DNA of 64,000 nt from Streptomyces sp. TLI_053 (GCF_900105395.1 NZ_LT629775.1:4238001-4302000), one strand, 5' to 3'. Shown: positions 1 to 8,292, numbered from the stretch's first letter. The notes: generated by a model from the sequence alone, not told the origin. Translations and numbers: made by a program.

Positions 1-60
1 GTTGTTGGCGTACGGGTTGTTCCCGTACGGATTGTTGCCGTAGGGGTTGCCTGCGTACGG
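1..60. repeat. Four 15-bp coding repeats (Asn-Pro-Tyr-Gly/Ala-Asn)
   Basis: Four head-to-tail units of 15 bp (1-15, 16-30, 31-45, 46-60) with a few substitutions encode the NPYGN-type repeats in the tail of the Bax-inhibitor-like protein. Copy number probably varies between strains. The array may continue outside the window. Confidence 0.8.
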
Positions 61-159
61 GCTCCCGGCCGGCGGGGTCTGGGTGTTCCCGAAACCCGCG
101 TAGCCGGACTCGCGGGTGAAGGACCCCTCCCGCGAGAAGACCGGGTTGCTGCTTCTCAT
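1..159 (-). CDS. Bax inhibitor-1/YccA family membrane protein (N-terminal fragment)
   Basis: Only the first 53 codons are present; the gene runs off the left edge. The ATG at 159-157 follows a GGAGGG ribosome binding site 8 nt upstream. The translation starts MRSSNPVFSREGSFTRESGY and continues into repeated NPYGNN units. This N-terminus is what I know from the Bax inhibitor-1/YccA membrane proteins of streptomycetes: a short conserved head and an Asn/Pro/Tyr/Gly-rich cytoplasmic tail before about seven membrane helices. The membrane part lies outside the window, so the family call rests on the head alone. It lies just downstream of bldA on the same strand, separated by a strong hairpin. Confidence 0.75.
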   Translation of the reverse strand, partial: MRSSNPVFSREGSFTRESGYAGFGNTQTPPAGSPYAGNPYGNNPYGNNPYANN

Positions 160-264
160 TGCTCATTCCCTCCGTGGCGGCACTGCACCGCCCGCAGCAC
201 AAGGGTAATGGCTTGGCAAAGGAATCGGCATCCGCCGCGAGAAGGATTCGGGAGCTGACGTCCG

Positions 265-290
265 GCGGGGACGCCGGTCGGCGTCCCCGC
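265..290 (-). terminator. Hairpin terminator behind bldA
   Basis: An 11-bp perfect stem (265-275 with 280-290) closes a 4-nt loop, 8 nt beyond the 3' end of the tRNA gene in its direction of transcription. There is no long U tract, as is usual for streptomycete terminators. It also separates bldA from the membrane protein gene. Confidence 0.7.
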
Positions 291-297
291 GAGTCGG

Positions 298-379
298 TGC
301 CCAGAGCCGGACTCGAACCGGCACGGCCTTTCGGCCAAGCAGTTTTAAGCTGCCCGTGTCTGCGTTCCACCATCTGGGC
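298..379 (-). tRNA. bldA: tRNA-Leu(UAA), bldA
   Basis: Read on the minus strand this folds as a class II tRNA: 7-bp acceptor stem GCCCAGA/TCTGGGC, D arm, anticodon loop CTTAAAA with anticodon TAA, a long variable arm with a GGCC-GAAA-GGCC hairpin, and the T arm GGTTCGAGTC. The discriminator is A and the genome continues CCG, so the CCA end is not fully encoded. A leucine tRNA with anticodon UAA is the product of bldA, the only decoder of the rare UUA codon in Streptomyces, and it controls aerial growth and antibiotic production. The sequence agrees closely with the S. coelicolor bldA as I remember it. I found no in-frame TTA codon in the genes of this window. Confidence 0.95.
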
Positions 380-442
380 TTCTGCGGACCGCCCCGCGGC
401 GGAACGGGGAGCAGCGCTCCACCCCCGTGCGGGCCACCCCTG

Positions 443-448
443 AGCCTA
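443..448 (-). promoter_or_regulatory. Probable bldA -10 element
   Basis: On the minus strand TAGGCT lies about 64 nt upstream of the mature tRNA 5' end, which would give a short leader removed by RNase P. The -35 region 17-18 nt further upstream is poorly conserved (TGCGAA). The assignment is by pattern only. Confidence 0.35.
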
Positions 449-512
449 GTCGCCCGGCATCCCCTTTCGCATGTTCCGAGGCGGGGAAGTTGTCATGTTT
501 CCTTGCCATCTG

Positions 513-525
513 ACGAACAGTTCGT
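513..525. promoter_or_regulatory. Perfect 13-bp palindrome between bldA and the ABC exporter
   Basis: ACGAAC-A-GTTCGT is a perfect inverted repeat with 6-bp arms. It lies about 65-75 bp upstream of the bldA -10 candidate and 250 bp upstream of the exporter start. It looks like an operator for a dimeric regulator; the regulator is unknown. Confidence 0.35.
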
Positions 526-776
526 GATTTGGCCACTCGACCCGCTCGATCCGGCCACCGGTTTTCCGCTCAGGGTCGGTGTCATACCGCAGGAGGAGGG
601 CGTCACCTGGGCGTACGCCCAGCGGCGGTCGGGCCAACCGTCCGCCGGAGCGACGAGGAACCATGATCACCGGAAGGAGCATGGAGGTACGGCCGGACGC
701 CCCTGGAAGGGCCCCGGCCGGCCAGCCTCCGGAGCCGTACGGCCCGGTCCGCCACGCCCGACCCGAGGAGCACCCC

Positions 777-1550
777 GTGAGCACGTCGACCGCAACCGCC
801 GTCCGCACCGGCCGGGCGGCCGCCCGCGCCACCGGCCTGAACAAGGTCTACGGGGAGGGCGAGACCCGCGTGGTCGCCCTCGACAACGTCAGCGTCACCT
901 TCCCCCAGGGCGAGTTCACCGCGATCATGGGCCCCTCCGGCTCCGGCAAGTCCACCCTCATGCACTGCATGGCCGGCCTCGACACCGTCAGCTCCGGCTC
1001 CACCACCATCGGCGACACCGAACTCGTCGGCCTCAAGGACAAGCAGCTCACCCAGCTGCGCCGCGACCACATCGGCTTCGTCTTCCAGGCCTTCAACCTC
1101 CTCCCCACCCTCACCGCCCTCGAGAACATCACCCTCCCCATGGACATCGCCGGCCGCAAGGCCGACAAGCAGTGGCTCGACCGCGTCGTCGAGACCGTCG
1201 GACTCTCCGGCCGCCTCTCCCACCGCCCCAGCCAGCTCTCCGGCGGCCAGCAGCAGCGCGTCGCCTGCGCCCGCGCCCTCGCCGGCAAGCCCGACATCGT
1301 CTTCGCCGACGAACCCACCGGCAACCTCGACTCCCGCTCCGGCGCCGAGATCCTCTCCTTCCTGCGCAACTCCGTCCGCGAACTCGGCCAGACCGTCGTC
1401 ATGGTCACCCACGACCCCGTCGCCGCCGCCTACGCCGACCGCGTCGTCTTCCTCGCCGACGGCCGCATCGTCGACGAACTCACCAACCCCACCGCCGACA
1501 CCGTCCTGGACCGCATGCGCCGCTTCGACGCCAAGGGCCGCACCAGCTGA
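777..1550 (+). CDS. ABC transporter ATP-binding protein (MacB/LolD/FtsE type)
   Basis: A 257-residue nucleotide-binding subunit that powers the FtsX-family permease encoded next. Walker A GPSGSGKST is near residue 51, the signature LSGGQQQR near 154, Walker B DIVFADEP near 176, and the H-loop VMVTHDP follows. The GTG at 777 has GAGGAG 7 nt upstream and gives the usual family length; in-frame ATG codons at 681 and 663 would add 32-38 residues. It is 54 bp upstream of the permease gene, so the two form an operon. Family members export lipoproteins, peptides or antibiotics, or control cell-wall enzymes; the substrate cannot be read from the sequence. Confidence 0.9.
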   Translation: MSTSTATAVRTGRAAARATGLNKVYGEGETRVVALDNVSVTFPQGEFTAIMGPSGSGKSTLMHCMAGLDTVSSGSTTIGDTELVGLKDKQLTQLRRDHIGFVFQAFNLLPTLTALENITLPMDIAGRKADKQWLDRVVETVGLSGRLSHRPSQLSGGQQQRVACARALAGKPDIVFADEPTGNLDSRSGAEILSFLRNSVRELGQTVVMVTHDPVAAAYADRVVFLADGRIVDELTNPTADTVLDRMRRFDAKGRTS

Positions 1551-1604
1551 CGCACCACGCGCCGCCGCCCGTCCCTCCGCAGACCCCAGGACCCAGGAAA
1601 CCCC

Positions 1605-4163
1605 ATGTATCGCACCGCACTGCGCAACGTGCTGGCCCACAAGGGCCGACTGCTGATGACGGCGCTGGCCGTCATGCTGGGCACCGCCTTCGTGGCCGGC
1701 ACCATGGTCTTCTCCGACACCTTCGGCAAGGCCATGCGGGAGAGCAACTCCAAGAGCTACTCCGACGTGTCGGTCCAGGTCGTCGACTACTCCGCCGGCG
1801 CCACCGCGTCCGTCCAGGAGAAGAGCGACAAGAACGCGGTCACCCTGACCGACGCCACCGTCCAGCAGCTCGCCGCGCTGCCCGGCGCCGCCGGCGCCCG
1901 CGGTGTGGTCAGCGGCTTCACCGGTGTCGCCGACAAGAAGGGCGAGCTGATCGGCCAGTCGTGGACGGCCAAGGGCGCCAACTTCGCGCCCGGCCCGGAC
2001 GGCAAGGACGCCCGCTACCCGATGGTCGAGGGCCAGGGCCCGAAGAACGGCAAGGAGATCGCCCTCGACCGGAAGACCGCCGAGAAGGGCGGTTACAAGG
2101 TCGGCGACACCGTCCGGATCGGCTCCAACGGCCCGGTCCTCGAGGCGAAGCTCACCGGCGTCTTCACCACCGACGACCCGATGGTCAACACCGGCGGCAC
2201 GCTCACCCTGTTCGACCGCGCGACCGCGCAGCAGATCCTGCTGGAGCCCGGCCGCTACAGCAGCATCGTGCTCACCGCCAAGCCCGGCACCGGCCAGGAC
2301 GCGCTGCTCGCCGAGGTGAACCAGAAGATCCGGCCGGAGCAGCAGATCGAGACCCGGACCGGGGCCGACCTCAAGGCCGAGGAAGAGCGGATGATCACCG
2401 CCGACACCGACAGCCTGCGCACCATGCTGCTCGCGTTCGCCGGCATCTCGCTCTTCGTCGGCATCTTCATCATCGCCAACACCTTCACCATGCTGGTCGC
2501 CCAGCGCACCAAGGAACTGGCCCTGCTCCGGGCGATCGGCGCCAGCCGCAAGCAGGTGACCCGCTCGGTGCTGATCGAGGCGTTCGCCATCGGCACCGTC
2601 GCGGCCTCGGCCGGTCTGCTCGCCGGCGTCGGCATCGGTGCGGGCCTGCAGTCCCTGATCGCCTCGCTGAACGACAGCCTCCCGACCGGCCCGCTGGTGG
2701 TCAAGCCGGTGACCGTGGTGGTCACCCTGGTGGTCGGCGTCCTGGTGACGGTGCTCTCCGCACTGCTGCCCGCCGTCCGCGCCGCCCGGATCGCCCCGGT
2801 CGCCGCGATGAGCAGCGGCGACCAGCCCGCCTCCCAGAAGTCCCTGGTGGTCCGGAACGTGCTCGGCTCGCTGGTGGCCGGTGCCGGCATCGCCCTGGTC
2901 ACCTTCGGTGCCTCGAAGGGCAACTCGGACGGCCGGATGCCGGTCGCGCTGGGCGCGGTGCTCGCCGTCCTCGGTGTCTTCGTCCTGCTGCCGCTGCTCT
3001 CCCGCCCGGTGATCGCCCTGGTCGGACCGGCCCTCGGCAAGCTGTTCGGCATGCCCGGCCGGCTGGCCCGGCAGAACGCGGTGCGCAACCCGCGCCGCAC
3101 CGCCGCCACCGCGGCCGCGATCACCATCGGCCTCACCCTGGTCAGCGGTCTGACGGTGATCGGCGCCTCGGTCTCCGACACCGTGGACCGGGCCATCACC
3201 AGCTCGATGAAGGCCGACTACCTGATCTCCGCGGCGAACGGGATGAGCCTGTCCGAGAAGGTCCCCGCCGAGGCCGCGAAGGCCGCCGGGGTGGCGGCCT
3301 CCTCACCGCTGCTGAAGGTCGAGTGGGACCTCAACGGCAAGGCCAGGGAGATCACCGGCCTGAACGGGGACAGCCTGGACAAGCTGCTCTCGGTCACGAT
3401 GAAGAGCGGTTCCACGGCCTCGTTCGGCCAGGGCGGGCTGCTGCTCGCCGAGGACGTGGCGAAGAAGCTCGGGGTCGGCACCGGCTCCACCGTCGAGGTG
3501 GGCTACCCCGGCGACACCAAGGGCACCATGACCGTCGGCGGCGTCTACGAGACGAGCGACCTGCTCGGCGGGGCCATGGTGGCCAACAGCGAGATCCTCA
3601 AGCACAACCCCCAGGTCTACCTGAAGAGCGTCCTGGTCAAGGGCACCGCCGGGGAGACCGAGGCACTGCGCAAGGCGCTCAAGGACTCCACCGGCGCCAA
3701 CCCGGTGATCGAGGTCAAGTCGCGCCAGGACGTCCGGGACAACTTCAGCCAGAGCATCACCTTCGCGCTGAACATGATGTACGGGCTGCTGGCGATGTCG
3801 GTGGTGGTCGCGATCCTCGGGGTGATCAACACCCTGGCGATGTCGGTCTTCGAGCGCAAGCGCGAGATCGGCATGCTGCGGGCGATCGGCCTGGACCGGC
3901 GCGGCATCAAGCGGATGGTCCGGCTGGAGTCCGTGGTGATCTCGGTGTTCGGCGCCGGCATCGGTGTCCTGCTCGGCTGCTTCACCGCCTGGGCGATCAA
4001 CGGCACCCTCGAGGCCAGCCTGCCCGGCCTGACCACGGTGCTGCCGTACGGCCAGCTGCTGCTCTTCCTGGCCCTGGCCGGCCTGGTCGGCGTGGTGGCC
4101 GCCTTCTGGCCGGCCCGCCGGGCCGCCGGGCTGGACATCCTGGGCAGCATCAAGACCGACTGA
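1605..4163 (+). CDS. ABC transporter permease, FtsX/MacB family
   Basis: An 852-residue membrane subunit partnering the ATPase just upstream (AGGAA ribosome binding site before ATG 1605). The layout is typical of long actinobacterial FtsX-type permeases: one helix near residue 20, a periplasmic-type domain to about 255, three FtsX helices around 265-400, a middle helix group (about 420-470 and 500-530), a second extracellular domain, and a final FtsX module around 720-845 with the conserved segment ELALLRAIGAS repeated as EIGMLRAIGLD. The duplication of the FtsX module is visible from these paired motifs. No substrate can be assigned. A strong terminator follows. Confidence 0.9.
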   Translation: MYRTALRNVLAHKGRLLMTALAVMLGTAFVAGTMVFSDTFGKAMRESNSKSYSDVSVQVVDYSAGATASVQEKSDKNAVTLTDATVQQLAALPGAAGARGVVSGFTGVADKKGELIGQSWTAKGANFAPGPDGKDARYPMVEGQGPKNGKEIALDRKTAEKGGYKVGDTVRIGSNGPVLEAKLTGVFTTDDPMVNTGGTLTLFDRATAQQILLEPGRYSSIVLTAKPGTGQDALLAEVNQKIRPEQQIETRTGADLKAEEERMITADTDSLRTMLLAFAGISLFVGIFIIANTFTMLVAQRTKELALLRAIGASRKQVTRSVLIEAFAIGTVAASAGLLAGVGIGAGLQSLIASLNDSLPTGPLVVKPVTVVVTLVVGVLVTVLSALLPAVRAARIAPVAAMSSGDQPASQKSLVVRNVLGSLVAGAGIALVTFGASKGNSDGRMPVALGAVLAVLGVFVLLPLLSRPVIALVGPALGKLFGMPGRLARQNAVRNPRRTAATAAAITIGLTLVSGLTVIGASVSDTVDRAITSSMKADYLISAANGMSLSEKVPAEAAKAAGVAASSPLLKVEWDLNGKAREITGLNGDSLDKLLSVTMKSGSTASFGQGGLLLAEDVAKKLGVGTGSTVEVGYPGDTKGTMTVGGVYETSDLLGGAMVANSEILKHNPQVYLKSVLVKGTAGETEALRKALKDSTGANPVIEVKSRQDVRDNFSQSITFALNMMYGLLAMSVVVAILGVINTLAMSVFERKREIGMLRAIGLDRRGIKRMVRLESVVISVFGAGIGVLLGCFTAWAINGTLEASLPGLTTVLPYGQLLLFLALAGLVGVVAAFWPARRAAGLDILGSIKTD

Positions 4164-4207
4164 CCGCGGCACCGTGCGGCACACCGCCGCACCGCCGCAC
4201 GGCGCGA

Positions 4208-4243
4208 GAAGGCCCCTGCCGGAGGGTTTCGGCAGGGGCCTTC
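4208..4243 (+). terminator. Terminator of the ABC exporter operon
   Basis: A 14-bp perfect stem (GAAGGCCCCTGCCG with its complement at 4230-4243) closes an 8-nt loop 45 bp after the permease stop codon. The 3' arm runs into a TTCT-containing stretch. It sits between convergent genes and may act in both directions. Confidence 0.8.
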
Positions 4244-4369
4244 TGCTACTTCTTGTACTCCGCCCGACTCGCACAGCCGGCTGAGCACCACGGAGGTCGT
4301 GGTCCGGCAACACTGCCGGGCGGAGAGCCTCCGACTCATACCCGGTGCTCCCACACCGGGCCGTAGTCG

Positions 4370-5746
4370 CTACTTGCTGGTGGCCAGCTCCTTGTCGGCG
4401 GCCGGCTTCGCGGCCTCGACGGCGGGACGCTTGGTGGGCGCCGTGACCTCCTGGATCGGCTGGTACGGGTTCTCCATCTGGGAGAGGCCGACCATCTCGC
4501 GCTTCAGGAAGACGGCGAGGGTCCAGTCGGTGAAGACGCGGACCTTGCGGTTGAAGGTGGGGACCATGGCGCCGTGGTACAGGCGGTGGAACCACCAGGC
4601 CGGACGGCCCTTCAGCTTGTACTTGCCGAAGAGGATCGCGACACCCTTGTGCAGGCCGAGGCCGGCGACCGCGCCCAGGTTCTTGTGCTTGTACTCCTGC
4701 TGCGGGAAGCCGCGCATGCCGGAGATCACGTTGTCACCGAGGACGGCGGCCTGGCGCACGGCGTGCTGCGCGTTCGGCGGGCACCAGGCACCCTCACCGG
4801 CGGCGAGGTCCGGCACCTGGGCGTTGTCGCCGGCGGCCCAGACGTAGTCGAAGCCCTGGACCTGGAGGGTCGGCGCGGTGTCGACGTGACCGCGCGGGCC
4901 CAGCGGCAGGCCGAACTGGGCCAGCACCGGGTTCGGCTTCACGCCGGCCGTCCACACGATGGTGGAGGCGTCCGTCTCCATGCCGTTCTTCAGCACGACG
5001 TGGCCGTCGACGCAGGAGTCCATCGAGGTCTCGATGTAGACCTCGATGTTGCGCTCTTCGAGCTTCTCCTTGGTCCACAGACCGAGGTCCGGGCCCATCT
5101 CCGGGAGGATCCGGTTGGCGGCCTCGACCACGATGAAGCGCATGTCGTCGCGGCTGACCGTCTTGTAGATCTTGGCGGCGTCGCGCGCCATGTCCTCGAT
5201 CTCGGCGATCGTCTCGACGCCGGCGAAGCCGCCGCCGATGATCACGAAGGTCAGCGCCTTGCGGCGGATGGCCTCGTCCGTGGTGGACTCGGCCTTGTCC
5301 AGCTGCGCCATGACGTGGTTGCGGAGGGCGATGGCCTCCTCCACGGTCTTCATGCCGATGCCGTGCTCGGCCAGACCCGGGATCGGGAAGGTGCGGGAGA
5401 CCGACCCGGTCGCGACGACGAGGTAGTCGAAGGGCAGCTCGTACGAGTCGCCCGCCGAGGGCTGGATGGTCGCGATCTTGCGCTCGTGGTCCACACCGGT
5501 GACCGCACCGGTGAGCACCTCCGCGTTCTTCAGCGCGGTGCGCAGGGGCGCGACGAGGTTGCGGGGCGCGACGTTGCCGCCGGCCGCCTCGGGGAGGAAG
5601 GGCAGGTACGTCATGTACGACCGCGGGTCCACGACCGTGACGGTCGCTTCGCCGTAGCGCATCTTCTTGAGGATGCGCATCGCGGCATACAGGCCGACGT
5701 AACCACCGCCGACAATGAGGATGCGAGGACGCTCCGTGGTGCTCAT
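4370..5746 (-). CDS. ndh: Type II NADH dehydrogenase (NDH-2)
   Basis: A 458-residue FAD-dependent oxidoreductase that passes electrons from NADH to menaquinone without pumping protons, at the inner face of the membrane. The N-terminal FAD motif is ILIVGGGYVGLYAAMRILKK, a second dinucleotide fold follows FVIIGGGFAGVE (NADH), and the C-terminal FAD motif is VWAAGDNAQVPD. The length fits NDH-2 with its amphipathic C-terminal part. The ATG at 5746 gives the usual MSTTERPRI start. Two Rex-like operators lie upstream (5782-5797 and 6074-6089), which suggests redox control. Other members of the pyridine nucleotide-disulfide family are possible but less likely given the motif spacing. Confidence 0.88.
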   Translation of the reverse strand: MSTTERPRILIVGGGYVGLYAAMRILKKMRYGEATVTVVDPRSYMTYLPFLPEAAGGNVAPRNLVAPLRTALKNAEVLTGAVTGVDHERKIATIQPSAGDSYELPFDYLVVATGSVSRTFPIPGLAEHGIGMKTVEEAIALRNHVMAQLDKAESTTDEAIRRKALTFVIIGGGFAGVETIAEIEDMARDAAKIYKTVSRDDMRFIVVEAANRILPEMGPDLGLWTKEKLEERNIEVYIETSMDSCVDGHVVLKNGMETDASTIVWTAGVKPNPVLAQFGLPLGPRGHVDTAPTLQVQGFDYVWAAGDNAQVPDLAAGEGAWCPPNAQHAVRQAAVLGDNVISGMRGFPQQEYKHKNLGAVAGLGLHKGVAILFGKYKLKGRPAWWFHRLYHGAMVPTFNRKVRVFTDWTLAVFLKREMVGLSQMENPYQPIQEVTAPTKRPAVEAAKPAADKELATSK

Positions 5747-5781
5747 ATCCGAAAGTATCCAGCACCGTTCGGAGCAGCCTT

Positions 5782-5797
5782 CGTGAGCCCGCTCACA
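5782..5797 (-). promoter_or_regulatory. Rex operator-like site, proximal to ndh
   Basis: On the minus strand TGTGAGCGGGCTCACG agrees with the Rex operator consensus TGTGAACGCGTTCACA at 12 of 16 positions and keeps its dyad symmetry. It lies 36-51 nt upstream of the ndh start codon. Rex is the NADH/NAD+-sensing repressor of respiratory genes in Streptomyces, so the site makes sense at ndh. Binding is inferred. Confidence 0.55.
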
Positions 5798-6073
5798 AGC
5801 GGACGGACCCCCTCTGCTACACTTCGCGCCCCCGTTTCGACCCCCCGGCCGACACTTCGCGGCCACCCCGGCCCCCCAGCGGACCCACCCGTGACGACGG
5901 CCCCGCTGAGCAGCAACGATCCATGACAGGGCCTGGTTCCCGCGCGGGATTTCGATTTTCAAACCTCTGACGGGTCGGAACCTGCGATCCAGTGGTTATC
6001 ACGCCGAGCGAGCCTTCGGTCCCACATATCGGACGGACCGGACCGTCCAGCGCCGCGAACGGGCGGATCCTCA

Positions 6074-6089
6074 TGTGAAGAAATTCACG
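6074..6089. promoter_or_regulatory. Second Rex operator-like palindrome
   Basis: TGTGAAGAAATTCACG has both Rex half-sites (TGTGAA and TTCAC) with the same 4-nt spacing as the consensus operator. It lies about 330 nt upstream of ndh and 86 nt downstream of the ppx stop codon. It may be a distal operator for ndh. Confidence 0.45.
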
Positions 6090-6174
6090 AACTTTTCCGC
6101 ACGGCCCCGGGCGCGCCCCGGCCCCGGGACCCCCGAGGGGCCTCCGGGGCCGGTGCGGTAAGCCTCGTGCCTGG

Positions 6175-7116
6175 TCAGCGGGCGATACTCCAGGCGATGC
6201 CGTCCAGGATGTCGTGCTCGCTGACGACCACCTCGGCGGCGCCCGTCCGCGCCATGATCTCCAGCAGCTCCAGCGCGCCGGCCGCGATCACGTCCACCCG
6301 GCCCGGGTGCATCGACGGGATGGCCGCCCGCTCCGCGTGGGTCGCGCCCAGCAGCCGGTCGGCGATCTCGGCGACCCGCTCGCGGGGGATCCGCGAGTGG
6401 TGGATCGCCTCCGAGTCGTACCGCGGCAGGTCCTGGGCGATCGCCGAGATGGTGGTGACCGTCCCGGCCAGGCCGACCAGGGTCGCCGCACCGGTCAGCG
6501 GGACGGCCTCCTCGGCCCGGTCCAGCTCCGCCCGCACATGCGCCCGTGCCTCGGCGATCTGCTCGTCCGAGGGCAGCTCGGCACCGCCGAAGTGCCGCTC
6601 GGTCAGCCGGACGCAGCCGATGTCCACCGAGCGGGCCGCCTCGACGTCCTCGGCCCCGAGCACGAACTCGGTCGAGCCGCCGCCCAGGTCGAAGACCAGG
6701 TACGGGGTGGCGAAGGTGCCACCGGTGAGCTCCTTGGTGGCCCCCACGAAGGAGAGGTGCGCCTCCTCCTCGCCGCTGACCACCTCGGGCTCGACCCCCA
6801 GGACCGCCCGCACGCCGTCCACGTACTCGGCGCTGTTCTCGGCGTCCCGGGAGGCGCTGGTGGCGACGAAGCGGATCCGCTCCGGGCCGACACCGAAGCC
6901 GGCGATCACCTCGGCGTACTCCCGGCAGGCCGCGAAGGTGCGCTCCAGCGCGTCCGGGTGCAGCCGGCCGGTGCGGTCCACGCCCTGGCCCAGCCGGTTG
7001 ATGATCATCCGCCGGTCCAGGTCGGTGATCTCCCCGGTCTCCGGGTCGAGATCCGCGACCAGCAGCCGGATCGAGTTGGTCCCGCAGTCGATCGCGGCCA
7101 CCCTGGTCGTGCTCAT
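6175..7116 (-). CDS. ppx: Exopolyphosphatase / guanosine pentaphosphate phosphohydrolase (Ppx/GppA)
   Basis: A 313-residue member of the actin/ASKHA fold phosphatases that remove phosphate from polyphosphate or pppGpp. The N-terminal phosphate-binding loop VAAIDCGTNSIRLLVADL, the second loop VFDLGGGSTEFVLG near residue 143, and the catalytic Glu region SGEEEAHL near 117 are all visible. It is a short-form Ppx with only the two catalytic subdomains, as in the actinobacterial Ppx1/Ppx2 enzymes. The start overlaps the end of the upstream gene by 4 nt (ATGA), so translation is coupled. Substrate preference (polyP or pppGpp) cannot be told from sequence. Confidence 0.9.
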   Translation of the reverse strand: MSTTRVAAIDCGTNSIRLLVADLDPETGEITDLDRRMIINRLGQGVDRTGRLHPDALERTFAACREYAEVIAGFGVGPERIRFVATSASRDAENSAEYVDGVRAVLGVEPEVVSGEEEAHLSFVGATKELTGGTFATPYLVFDLGGGSTEFVLGAEDVEAARSVDIGCVRLTERHFGGAELPSDEQIAEARAHVRAELDRAEEAVPLTGAATLVGLAGTVTTISAIAQDLPRYDSEAIHHSRIPRERVAEIADRLLGATHAERAAIPSMHPGRVDVIAAGALELLEIMARTGAAEVVVSEHDILDGIAWSIAR

Positions 7117-7766
7117 GCCTCGGCCTCCCCTGCCTCGTCCGCCTCCTGTGCCGCCCGCTTGGCGGCGCGGTCCGCGGTCTTCTGCTCCTTGGCCGCGATC
7201 ACGGCCTGGTGGTCCTGCTCCTTGGCCCGGTTGCGGAGCACCCGCTCACCGGCCGCCTCGACCTCCGCCGGGGACACGCACGGGCCCTTGGCCCACCAGT
7301 CCTCCAGCATCCCGATCGCCTCGTCGCCCAGCGGGTTGACGCCCTCGCCGGCCGCCAGCGAGTGGCCGACCAGCACGTGCAGGCACTTGACCCGGTCCGG
7401 CATGCCACCGGCGCTCGGGAAGCCCTCCAGCACCTCGATGGCGTCCCGGCGGGCGATGTAGTCCTCGTGCGCCTTCTGGTAGGCCGAAGCCAGCTCCGGG
7501 TCCTCGGCGAGCCGGGCGCTCTGCTCCTTCATCACGCCGTCCGCCTCCAGGGTGCCGATCAGCGAGGCGGCCTTGGGGCAGGTCAGGTAGTACAGCGTCG
7601 GGAACGGCGTGCCGTCCGGCAGTCGGGGGGCCGTCTCCACGACGTCCGGGTTGCCGCACGGGCAGCGGTGGGCGACGCCGCGCAGGCCGCGCGGGACCCG
7701 GCCGAGCTGCGCGGCGATGGCCGCGACGTCCTGGTCGGAGACGGTGGGGTGGTTCTCAGTGGTCAT
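7113..7766 (-). CDS. DUF501 domain protein
   Basis: A 217-residue protein of the DUF501 family, conserved between the DivIC-like gene and ppx in actinobacteria. Cysteines that could bind a metal or form a redox site are in HRCPCGNPDVV (about residues 33-43) and LTCPKA (about 71), with a further Cys in VKCLHVLVGHSLA. The C-terminal 60 residues are charged and helical. It overlaps both neighbours (11 nt with the upstream ftsB-like gene, 4 nt with ppx), so the three are one translationally coupled operon. No function has been established for the family that I know of. Confidence 0.85.
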   Translation of the reverse strand: MTTENHPTVSDQDVAAIAAQLGRVPRGLRGVAHRCPCGNPDVVETAPRLPDGTPFPTLYYLTCPKAASLIGTLEADGVMKEQSARLAEDPELASAYQKAHEDYIARRDAIEVLEGFPSAGGMPDRVKCLHVLVGHSLAAGEGVNPLGDEAIGMLEDWWAKGPCVSPAEVEAAGERVLRNRAKEQDHQAVIAAKEQKTADRAAKRAAQEADEAGEAEA

Positions 7767-8292
7767 GGGAGGGGCTGTCTCCAGCGGGGACGGGGGCGGG
7801 TGGTGAGGAAGGGGCGGGCTGCGCCGGGGCGGCGGGGGTCACGGGAGCGGTGGGGGCGACGGGAGCGGCGGCGGCGTCCACGGAGTCCCAGACGCCGGCG
7901 TACCAGGGCCGGGCCGCCTTGACCGTCCCGGCGGCCGGGCCCTGCGCGGGCGGCGGCGCGCCCAGCGAGGACTTCGCCGGGTCCTGGGCCGCCGGGTCCA
8001 CCGCGATGTACGGGGTCTCCCCCGGCATCGCGTAGTGCAGCCGGGTCCTGGCCTGCGCCTTGACGTACTCCGGGTCCTGCCAGCGGGCCTTCTCCCGGCG
8101 CAGCTGCTCCACCTGCTGCCGGGCGTGCTCGGCCCGGGCGCGCTGCGCCGTGATCTCGGACCGCTGCGAGATGAACTGCCGGGTCGGGTAGGCCAGGATC
8201 GCCACCAGCGAGCAGAGCACGAGGACCAGAACGGTCGCCCGGCTCGTGAACCGAGGCCGGGCCGCCAAGCCCGGGATCCTCCAGCCTGCCAT
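7756..8292 (-). CDS. Septum formation initiator, FtsB/DivIC family
   Basis: A 178-residue bitopic membrane protein. The N-terminus is short and basic, one helix spans about residues 17-37 (ATVLVLVLCSLVAILAYP), a coiled coil with heptads follows at about 43-77 (EITAQRARAEHARQQVEQLR), and then the family motif WQDPEYVKAQARTRLHY. The last 70 residues are an Ala/Pro-rich tail. In other bacteria such proteins join FtsL and FtsQ in the divisome and activate septal wall synthesis. In streptomycetes they act mainly in sporulation septation. It has its own promoter region after the eno terminator. Confidence 0.88.
   Translation of the reverse strand: MAGWRIPGLAARPRFTSRATVLVLVLCSLVAILAYPTRQFISQRSEITAQRARAEHARQQVEQLRREKARWQDPEYVKAQARTRLHYAMPGETPYIAVDPAAQDPAKSSLGAPPPAQGPAAGTVKAARPWYAGVWDSVDAAAAPVAPTAPVTPAAPAQPAPSSPPAPVPAGDSPSHDH

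Larger units (their letters stand above)
380..776. other. Divergent intergenic region between bldA and the ABC exporter
   Basis: 397 bp with the bldA promoter (minus strand) and presumably the exporter promoter (plus strand). A palindrome lies at 513-525. Two in-frame ATG codons (663, 681) upstream of the exporter ATPase start are possible alternative starts; the one at 681 has an AAGGAG-like site. Confidence 0.6.
5747..6174. other. Leader region of ndh
   Basis: 428 bp between the ppx stop codon and the ndh start, both genes on the minus strand. It holds two GTGAR-N4-YTCAC palindromes and a possible ndh -10 element (TAGCAG on the minus strand, 5819-5814) directly upstream of the nearer palindrome. 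I saw no convincing gene in it. Confidence 0.55.

Noticed and set aside
298..379. tRNA gene as an integration site for a mobile element
   Set aside because: No integrase gene, no duplicated tRNA 3' end and ordinary core genes on both sides.
356..4366. A 1336-codon open frame covering the ABC operon in another frame
   Set aside because: Arg/Pro/His-rich low-complexity translation, in the frame shadow of two clear ABC genes; high GC keeps such frames open.
5817..6074. An 85-codon frame between ppx and ndh
   Set aside because: Poor start context and no similarity; it overlaps the promoter region of ndh.
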